Shown here: positions 1 to 4,979 of the stretch, piece by piece
Layout of the letters: each line of letters opens with the position of its first letter
Numbering within the stretch: the stretch's first letter is position 1
DNA from: Syntrophaceae bacterium CG2_30_49_12
GTDB lineage: Bacteria; Desulfobacterota; Syntrophia; Syntrophales; CG2-30-49-12
Reading direction: 5' to 3'
Assembly: GCA_001873675.1 (NCBI GenBank)
Contig: MNZP01000211.1
Coordinates: 1 to 8,958, forward strand
DNA length: 8,958 nt
Notes under the pieces: model-generated
Seen by the model: only the letters and a program-made list of their open reading frames with translations
Told to the model about the DNA's origin: nothing
Databases searched by the model: none
Program-made: the position numbers and the translations under genes

Positions 1-134
1 CTGCGCTGAAAACAATCAGCAAATTGTCCATGAAATCCAATAAGTTCATTCATAAAGTCCTTAACATCGCCTTTGCCGAGATCAAACTTTGGGACCGGGT
101 AAACGTGTTCGTCGCTTCGAATGGCTGGTAACAT
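1..134 (-). CDS. Transposase, probably IS701-like (N-terminal 44 residues, partial)
   Basis: Only the first 44 codons are visible; the gene continues leftward beyond base 1. The start is the ATG read from 134, placed by a strong Shine-Dalgarno sequence (AAGGAGGC) 6-7 nt upstream. The peptide begins MLPAIRSDEHVYPVPKF, followed by a stretch ending in FHGQFADCFQR. In my recollection of the family, a V-P-K-F segment followed by an F-H-x-x-F-x-D-C-F block at the extreme N-terminus is typical of IS701/IS4-related DDE transposases, which cut and paste their own element. The catalytic DDE residues lie outside the window, so neither family nor activity can be confirmed. The gene points away from the tRNA and the terminal inverted repeat could not be placed. 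The alternative is an unrelated conserved protein. Confidence 0.6.
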   Translation of the reverse strand, partial: MLPAIRSDEHVYPVPKFDLGKGDVKDFMNELIGFHGQFADCFQR

Positions 135-141
135 GGCCTGC

Positions 142-148
142 CTCCTTT
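142..148 (-). promoter_or_regulatory. Strong ribosome binding site of the transposase gene
   Basis: Read leftward this is AAGGAGG, close to a full match to the anti-Shine-Dalgarno sequence, and ends 7 nt before the ATG at 134. It fixes the start of the partial gene at the left edge. Confidence 0.75.
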
Positions 149-166
149 TTTAAAGGTTTGTTTCGT

Positions 167-195
167 AGTATGGCAGACCTTATTGTAAATTGCAA
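167..195 (-). promoter_or_regulatory. Candidate sigma70-type promoter of the transposase gene
   Basis: Read leftward, TTGCAA (195-190) acts as a -35 and CATACT (172-167) as a -10, with a 17-base spacer. The expected transcription start near 160 gives a leader of about 25 nt before the ATG at 134. Both hexamers deviate from consensus (four matches out of six each), so this is a pattern-based guess. Confidence 0.33.
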
Positions 196-223
196 GAAAA
201 TAATTTACTAACTAACGTTGTAG

Positions 224-234
224 GGTTAATAACC
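224..234. repeat. Perfect 11-bp palindrome GGTTAATAACC
   Basis: GGTTA and TAACC flank a single central base. It lies between the leftward transposase promoter and the rightward tRNA promoter, where it could be an operator or part of the insertion-element end. A palindrome this short may be chance. Confidence 0.3.
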
Positions 235-243
235 TTCAGTCTT

Positions 244-270
244 CAGCCTATTTACCTATTGTTTAGGCTG
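244..270. repeat. Inverted repeat CAGCCTA / TAGGCTG with 13-base loop
   Basis: Seven bases at 244-250 are perfectly complementary to 264-270. There is no T-run after either arm, so it is not a typical intrinsic terminator. It overlaps the candidate -35 box of the tRNA promoter, so it could be an operator-like site or a chance hairpin at the edge of the mobile element. Confidence 0.35.
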
Positions 271-288
271 GCCGCGCCCTTGTCTTAT
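259..288 (+). promoter_or_regulatory. Candidate promoter of the tRNA gene
   Basis: TTGTTT at 259-264 and TCTTAT at 283-288 are 18 bases apart and precede the tRNA 5' end by about 10 bases, the usual place for a tRNA promoter. The GC-rich stretch GGCCGCGCCC lies in the spacer. Match to consensus is moderate. The same promoter may drive the two protein genes downstream, because no separate promoter fits in the 18 bases between the tRNA and the next start codon. Confidence 0.35.
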
Positions 289-298
289 CCGGTATCAT

Positions 299-375
299 GG
301 CGGTGTAGCTCAGATGGTTAGAGCATACGGCTCATATCCGTAGTGTCCGGGGTTCGATTCCCTGCACCGCCACCA
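299..375 (+). tRNA. tRNA with anticodon CAT (elongator Met most likely)
   Basis: A complete 77-nt cloverleaf. The acceptor arms are GGCGGTG (299-305) and CACCGCC (365-371), with discriminator A at 372 and an encoded CCA at 373-375. The D arm includes GCTCAGATGGTTAGAGC. The anticodon stem TACGG/CCGTA (326-330, 338-342) encloses loop CTCATAT with anticodon CAT at 333-335. A 5-base variable region precedes the T arm, with stem 348-352/360-364 and loop TTCGATT. The first acceptor pair G-C is intact, which argues against initiator tRNA, whose bases 1 and 72 normally do not pair. CAT also occurs in tRNA-Ile2, whose C34 is modified to lysidine by TilS. The overall sequence looks more like elongator Met, but sequence alone does not exclude Ile2. 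Confidence 0.95.
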
Positions 376-393
376 TTTATTGTAATAACCACC

Positions 394-1320
394 ATGGGGC
401 CTGCATTACTGTCACAAAAAGATAAATTTCTTGAGATAGCGGTAAAAAAGTTAGGCGGTATCCCTCTTGATTTTTCCGAAAGGATGCAATTTATCAAGGA
501 AACTTTGGGAACTGGCGAGGTCCACCAGGCGGCCGGCGTTTTGCTGCTTTTACATTTCAGGAAAAACCACGAACGGCCAGAGAAACAGGAGGGAGAATTC
601 ACTTTCCAGCTCATTAAACGTTCCGCGGCGGTTGCGCAACCTGGTGACCTCAGTTGCCCCGGCGGTTTCCTGCAACGTTTTCTCGATCCTCTTTTAAGAC
701 CATTTGTTACCAGCGGGTTCGTGCCAATTTTACGGGGTGATGCATTAACATATGCCCGGAAAAGGGATGCCGAGACCTTCAGGGTAATGACCCTTTTTCT
801 GACCAACGCCTTGAGAGAATCATGGGAAGAGATAAAACTCAGTCCCTGGAATGTCATTTTTTTAGGTCCCCTGCCCACTTATTCCCTTACCCTCTACAGA
901 CGGACGATCTTTCCCCTCGTCGGATTTGTGAAAAATCCATGGCCGATTCGACTCAACTCAGAGGCTGACAGGGTTGTGGAGATTCCGCTAAAATCGTTCT
1001 TCGAAGAAGGGAACTACGGACTCTACACTGTTGAGGTTTCTGATCAATCAAGGTCAAATTGCGAGGAGTCATCTTATCCATGCTTTATTCATAAGGATGA
1101 TAAGGGCGGGGAAGAGATCCTCTGGGGGGCAACCTTTAATATTATCGTCAATTTTTTACAAGCTGTCCTTGATTACAAACTTCCTGATATGCATGCAAAA
1201 AAGATGATAAAAATGACGCGCCATCCCCGTTACCTGGAGATGATTAGGAGTAACATGGAGAAGCGAAATAACTTTTGTAAGGAGCGTGATCATGAATGTA
1301 GAAGTATTCAGGGAGTATGA
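394..1320 (+). CDS. Divergent Nudix hydrolase, CoA-pyrophosphatase-like
   Basis: A 308-residue protein of the Nudix superfamily, enzymes that hydrolyse nucleoside diphosphates linked to another group. The segment PGDLSCPGG (residues 83-91) resembles the S-G-Q-I-S-F-P-G-G entry of CoA diphosphatases (NudL, NUDT7/8). RESWEEIKL (141-149) matches the helix RE-x-x-EE-x-G-x of the Nudix box, with E142, E145 and E146 as expected metal ligands; the usual Gly is Lys148. About 49 residues separate PGG and RE, where the family usually has about 14, so a loop of roughly 35 residues is inserted. The length is also above the usual 190-250. Substrate is unknown. The ATG at 394 is chosen because the frame upstream runs through the tRNA. 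It has no clear Shine-Dalgarno sequence; ATG 484, preceded by AAAGG, is an alternative but would remove the first 30 residues. The 3' end overlaps the next gene by 29 nt. Confidence 0.75.
   Translation: MGPALLSQKDKFLEIAVKKLGGIPLDFSERMQFIKETLGTGEVHQAAGVLLLLHFRKNHERPEKQEGEFTFQLIKRSAAVAQPGDLSCPGGFLQRFLDPLLRPFVTSGFVPILRGDALTYARKRDAETFRVMTLFLTNALRESWEEIKLSPWNVIFLGPLPTYSLTLYRRTIFPLVGFVKNPWPIRLNSEADRVVEIPLKSFFEEGNYGLYTVEVSDQSRSNCEESSYPCFIHKDDKGGEEILWGATFNIIVNFLQAVLDYKLPDMHAKKMIKMTRHPRYLEMIRSNMEKRNNFCKERDHECRSIQGV
1278..1284 (+). promoter_or_regulatory. Ribosome binding site deciding the algC start
   Basis: TAAGGAG lies 7 nt before the ATG at 1292, an ideal distance. It ends only 1 nt before the in-frame GTG at 1286, which is therefore not the start. 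The site lies inside the upstream Nudix coding sequence, consistent with translational coupling. Confidence 0.7.
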
Positions 1321-2647
1321 TGTTAGAGGTATCGTTGAGAAGGACTTAAATACCGAGTTCGTTTACGATCTGGGAAAATCTATAGGAACCTATGCGATCC
1401 GCTACGGGGTAAAGACCATGACCCTCGGTAGGGATTGCCGTCTGAGTTCAGAAGAATATCATGATGCCATAAGAAGAGGGATCAATGCCACGGGTGTAAA
1501 TGTCATAGATATCGGCCTCTGTGTCACCCCCATGCTTTATTTTTCCATCAGGCATCTCTCCACAGAGGGTGGCGTCATGGTTACGGGGAGTCATAATCCT
1601 CCCGAATTCAATGGCTTCAAGATATGCATCGGTCCCGACACGATCTTCGGACAGGATATTCAGGAACTGAGAAGGATTATGGAAAGTGGTCAATACATAT
1701 CGGGGAAGGGAACCACACATCAGGAGGATGTTTCAAAAGCCTACGAAGATTACATCTTTAACCATATAGAGATCAAAAGATGTTTGCATATCGTTGTAGA
1801 TGCAGGAAACGGTGTCGCGGGTTTATTTGCCCTTCCCCTCTTCAAGCGATTCGGATGTGAGGTTACATGTCTCTACTGCGAACCTGATGGGCGTTTTCCC
1901 CATCATTTTCCCGATCCCACGATTCCCGAAAATCTTAAGGAATTGATAGCCCAGGTCAAGGAGAAAAAGGCCGATATTGGTATTGCCTATGATGGTGATG
2001 CTGATCGTATCGGTGTGATTACAGATAAGGGCGAGATTCTCTGGGGAGACGAGCTTCTTCTGCTTTTTTCGAGGTTTATTTTACAGAAAAATCCTGGCGC
2101 TGCCATCATCGGGGAGGTTAAATGTTCCCAAAAACTTTACGATGACATAGAAAAGCATGGCGGCAGGCCGATTATGTGGAAAGCCGGTCATTCTCTGATC
2201 AAGGCTAAGATGAAAGAGGAAACAGCCCTTTTAGGTGGGGAGATGAGTGGTCATTTATTCTTCGCCGATAGGTACTTCGGTTACGATGATGCCATATATG
2301 CCTCTGTCCGACTACTCGAAATCCTCTCCATGTCCGGTCAAAAAATCAGTGATATCCTCTCCGATGTTCCCAGGACCTTTACAACCCCTGAAATCAGGGT
2401 GGACTGCCCTGACCATATCAAATTTCAGGTGGTGGAAGAGGTCAAGGCCCACTTCAAAAAAGATTACAAAATTATTGATATTGATGGTGTGCGTATCCCC
2501 TTTGAGGATGGCTGGGGGTTGTTACGGCCATCTAATACCCAGCCTGCTGTCGTCCTTCGTTTTGAGGCAACCACAGAGGAACGTCTCCATGTTATAAGAA
2601 CGATGATCGAAGAAGTGCTAAACAATGTTATGAAAAGCACAATTTAA
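1292..2647 (+). CDS. algC: Phosphomannomutase/phosphoglucomutase, AlgC type
   Basis: A 451-residue cytoplasmic alpha-D-phosphohexomutase that interconverts 6-phospho and 1-phospho forms of mannose and glucose, feeding GDP-mannose or UDP-glucose synthesis for surface polysaccharides. It opens with FREYDVRGI. The phosphoserine loop TGSHNPPEFNGFK has the catalytic serine at residue 100. The Mg loop is DGDADR at 234-239. The sugar-binding motif GEMSGH is at 316-321, and the phosphate-binding loop RPSNTQP at 412-418. Stretches such as GGRPIMWKAGHSLIK closely match Pseudomonas AlgC as I recall it (463 residues), so all four domains are complete. Two differences from AlgC are DGDADR instead of DGDGDR and RPSNTQP instead of RASNTTP. 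It is probably co-transcribed with the Nudix gene. Whether glucose or mannose is preferred cannot be read from sequence. Confidence 0.95.
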   Translation: MNVEVFREYDVRGIVEKDLNTEFVYDLGKSIGTYAIRYGVKTMTLGRDCRLSSEEYHDAIRRGINATGVNVIDIGLCVTPMLYFSIRHLSTEGGVMVTGSHNPPEFNGFKICIGPDTIFGQDIQELRRIMESGQYISGKGTTHQEDVSKAYEDYIFNHIEIKRCLHIVVDAGNGVAGLFALPLFKRFGCEVTCLYCEPDGRFPHHFPDPTIPENLKELIAQVKEKKADIGIAYDGDADRIGVITDKGEILWGDELLLLFSRFILQKNPGAAIIGEVKCSQKLYDDIEKHGGRPIMWKAGHSLIKAKMKEETALLGGEMSGHLFFADRYFGYDDAIYASVRLLEILSMSGQKISDILSDVPRTFTTPEIRVDCPDHIKFQVVEEVKAHFKKDYKIIDIDGVRIPFEDGWGLLRPSNTQPAVVLRFEATTEERLHVIRTMIEEVLNNVMKSTI

Positions 2648-2650
2648 CCC

Positions 2651-2677
2651 AGTATGTCGAGAAATATTCGACTTACT
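2651..2677. terminator. Inverted repeat between converging genes, possible bidirectional terminator
   Basis: AGTA-T-GTCGA (2651-2660) pairs with TCGAC-T-TACT (2668-2677) around a 7-base loop, with one T-T mismatch. It starts 3 bases after the algC stop and sits 36 bases from the rlmN stop, where a shared terminator is expected. There is no clear T-run on either strand, so intrinsic termination would be weak. Confidence 0.4.
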
Positions 2678-2712
2678 ATGCTGATTTATTCCATGGAAAT
2701 GAGGCGGTTGGT

Positions 2713-3735
2713 TTACACGGCTGCCAACTGGCCGCAGGCGGCGAGAATATCACTCCCCTTGCTGGTGCGTATGATTGCCGTGTAGTGGTGTTTAATCAGG
2801 ATTTCTCTAAAAGCATTTACATCTTCTTCGGATGGGGTTTTAAAAGGTGAGCCGGGGAATTCGTTGAGTGGAATAAGGTTCAGTTTGCAGCGGATGCCCC
2901 TGAGGAGGCGGGAGAGTCTTTCCGCATCATCGGTAGAGTCATTGACGCCTTCCATCAAGATATACTCAAAGGTAAGCTTCCGCCTTCTGGGCATGGGATA
3001 GTCCCGGCAGACCCTGAGGAGTTCTTCAAGGGGGTGCTTCCTGTTTACCGGCATCAGGAGACTTCTCGTTTCATTGTCCGGGGCGTTGAGAGAGACGGCA
3101 AGATTGACGCAGATATCCTTCCCCAATCGCGGGATGATCGGGGCAAGGCCGCAGGTGGAGATAGTAATCCTCCGCGGAGAAAATACCGGTCCCAGTTCAG
3201 TGGTGATTATCCCGAGTGCCTTCAAGGTATTTTCATAATTGTCCATAGGCTCACCCATCCCCATCATCACGATATTTTTGATGTCTTTTCCCTCCGGCGT
3301 ATTAAACCGGGCCATGGTGACCTGTCCGGTTATTTCGGAGGGGAGGAGGTTTCTCCGGAAACCATGCTTGCCCGTCAGACAGAAACTACAGGCCATCCTG
3401 CATCCGGCCTGGGTGGAAACGCAGAGCGTCCAGTGGTTTTTCCCGGGGATGAGGACACTTTCGATAAAGAGACCATCCTCTAACTTAAAGAGGATCTTTT
3501 TGGTGCTATCCCGTGAGGTTTGGATATTTACGATTTCCGGCTGGCTGATCCTGGCGATCCCGCTTAGTTTGGCTCTAAAATCCCTGGCAAGGGTGGTCAT
3601 TTCCCCGAAGGTTGTGGCTCCATGCTGGTAGAGCCATTTTACGATCTGTTTTGCCCTGTATTTCTCCTTGCCGAGGGAAGCGATAAATGCCTCGATCTCC
3701 GGGAGAGACATATCTTTCAGGTTCGGCTTATCCAT
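2713..3735 (-). CDS. rlmN: Dual-specificity RNA methyltransferase RlmN (23S rRNA A2503 / tRNA A37 C2)
   Basis: A 340-residue radical-SAM enzyme that adds a methyl group to carbon 2 of A2503 in 23S rRNA and, in studied homologues, of A37 in some tRNAs, tuning the ribosome exit tunnel and decoding. The 4Fe-4S motif is C112-RMA-C116-SF-C119. The two further catalytic cysteines are C105 (in TLCVSTQAGC) and C334 (in ILAACGQL), equivalent to E. coli C118 and C355, with the family spacing kept exactly. SAM-binding GMGEP is at 159-163. An N-terminal helical domain includes the typical KYRAKQIVKWLYQ. Length is close to the usual 340-390. The start at 3735 gives MDKPNLKDMS; two ATGs up to 39 bases upstream are in frame but lie deep inside icd, and an AAGAAG precedes 3735. 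The ATG overlaps the icd stop by 8 nt, pointing to translational coupling. Confidence 0.96.
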   Translation of the reverse strand: MDKPNLKDMSLPEIEAFIASLGKEKYRAKQIVKWLYQHGATTFGEMTTLARDFRAKLSGIARISQPEIVNIQTSRDSTKKILFKLEDGLFIESVLIPGKNHWTLCVSTQAGCRMACSFCLTGKHGFRRNLLPSEITGQVTMARFNTPEGKDIKNIVMMGMGEPMDNYENTLKALGIITTELGPVFSPRRITISTCGLAPIIPRLGKDICVNLAVSLNAPDNETRSLLMPVNRKHPLEELLRVCRDYPMPRRRKLTFEYILMEGVNDSTDDAERLSRLLRGIRCKLNLIPLNEFPGSPFKTPSEEDVNAFREILIKHHYTAIIRTSKGSDILAACGQLAAV

Positions 3736-4951
3736 TTTTAAGCTTCTTTTGCAGGCGCAAAGCAACGGCATCAATAAATGCTTCCGTATCCACTTTTTTA
3801 TTGTTGGGGTTTTTGTCAGCCACGAGGATCAGGTCGCCGGTCATGATACCCATTTCCACGGTCTGTCTGGCCGCCTCTTCCAGCTTGTCGGCAAAAGTAA
3901 CAACATCAGGCGTCCCGTCCAGTTCCCCGCGCTTTTTGAGACACCCGGACCAGGCAAAGATGAGCGCCATGGAGTTGGTGGATGTTTCTTCCCCTTTTAT
4001 GTGCCGGTAGTAGTGTTTCTGAACCGTGCCATGGGCGGCCTCATACTCGAAATAGCCGTGCGGTGAAACCAGAACGGAAGTCATCATGGACAGGCTTCCA
4101 CAGGCCGAGGCAATCATATCGGACATCACGTCACCGTCATAGTTTTTAAGCGCCCAGAGCATTCCCCCCTCTGACTTCATGATCCTGGCCACGGCATCGT
4201 CAATGAGGGTGAAAAAGTACGAGATTCCCGCCTCCTCGAATTTTGCCCTCCAGTTTTTTTCGTACTCCGCGGCAAATATATCGCGGAAGCGGGCGTCATA
4301 GGTCTTGGAGATGGTATCCTTGGCGCTGAACCAGAGGTCAATCTTCTGATCACAGGCGAAGGCAAAACAGGCCCGGGCGAAACTCTCGATGGAACCGTCG
4401 GTGTTGTGGATACCCTGAATGATTCCCGGCCCCGTGAATTCTTTGATCATTTGTCTGATTGGTTCGCCGCCGTCGGGGGTAAAGACGATTTCCGCTTTCC
4501 CTGTTCCTGTTATCCGCATTTCCGTATTGGCATATACATCACCGTAGGCATGTCGTCCTATGGTGATCGGTTTTTTCCAGGCGGATACGGAAGGCCGGAT
4601 ATTTTTTACGAGGATCGGTTTCCTGAACACAGTGCCGTCAAGCATCTCCCTGATCGTCGCATTGGGACTCTTCCATGGTTTCTTCAAACCATACTCTCTG
4701 ACGCGATCTTCGTTGGGGGTGATCGTCGCACACTTGACGCCTACACCGTATCTCATGATCGCCTCTGCCGCATCGGTTGTGATCCGGTCGGAAGTCTCGT
4801 CACGGCGCGCGATGTGAAGGTCGTAATAGGCGAGGTTCATGTTCAGATGGGGAAGGAGCAGTTTCTCTTTCACCATCTTCCATATAATCCGCGTCATCTC
4901 GTCACCGCCGATCTCGACTATATTGGACTTTACCTTTATTTTTCCCATCAT
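3728..4951 (-). CDS. icd: Isocitrate dehydrogenase, NADP-dependent, type II (eukaryote-like)
   Basis: A 407-residue cytoplasmic dehydrogenase that converts isocitrate to 2-oxoglutarate and CO2, supplying NADPH and the glutamate precursor. It belongs to the homodimeric type II family of human IDH1, not the E. coli type. Isocitrate-binding KSPNATIR is at 94-101, and R133 matches human R132. Y140 and K211 match human Y139 and K212. Metal ligands fall at D251/252, D274 and D278 (YDGDVMSD). The cofactor segment AAHGTV-QKHY has K312 and H313 at the human R314/H315 positions that bind the 2'-phosphate of NADP; K259 is also kept, so NADP use is likely despite Arg to Lys. The start is one of two adjacent ATGs (4951 or 4948); an AGGA about 14 nt upstream is a poor guide. 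It lies 28 nt after pheT and overlaps rlmN by 8 nt. Confidence 0.95.
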   Translation of the reverse strand: MMGKIKVKSNIVEIGGDEMTRIIWKMVKEKLLLPHLNMNLAYYDLHIARRDETSDRITTDAAEAIMRYGVGVKCATITPNEDRVREYGLKKPWKSPNATIREMLDGTVFRKPILVKNIRPSVSAWKKPITIGRHAYGDVYANTEMRITGTGKAEIVFTPDGGEPIRQMIKEFTGPGIIQGIHNTDGSIESFARACFAFACDQKIDLWFSAKDTISKTYDARFRDIFAAEYEKNWRAKFEEAGISYFFTLIDDAVARIMKSEGGMLWALKNYDGDVMSDMIASACGSLSMMTSVLVSPHGYFEYEAAHGTVQKHYYRHIKGEETSTNSMALIFAWSGCLKKRGELDGTPDVVTFADKLEEAARQTVEMGIMTGDLILVADKNPNNKKVDTEAFIDAVALRLQKKLKNG

Positions 4952-4979
4952 GATATTGTTTTTTTGTCCTGTAGTATGG

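Noticed and set aside
299..375. Initiator tRNA-fMet
   Set aside because: The first acceptor pair is a proper G-C match; bacterial initiators normally have a mismatch there.
343..393. GTG start of the Nudix gene inside the tRNA
   Set aside because: Residues 1-17 would be encoded by tRNA T-arm and acceptor bases. The ATG at 394 is the first plausible start after the tRNA.
318..878. 186-residue open frame on the minus strand
   Set aside because: It runs through the tRNA and antisense to the Nudix gene, and its peptide is low-complexity basic sequence with no recognisable family.
1286..1291. GTG start for algC
   Set aside because: It is only 1 nt from the Shine-Dalgarno sequence. ATG 1292 has ideal spacing and matches the family N-terminus.
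3034..3483. 149-residue plus-strand frame opposite rlmN
   Set aside because: It lies wholly antisense to a complete RlmN that has all catalytic cysteines.
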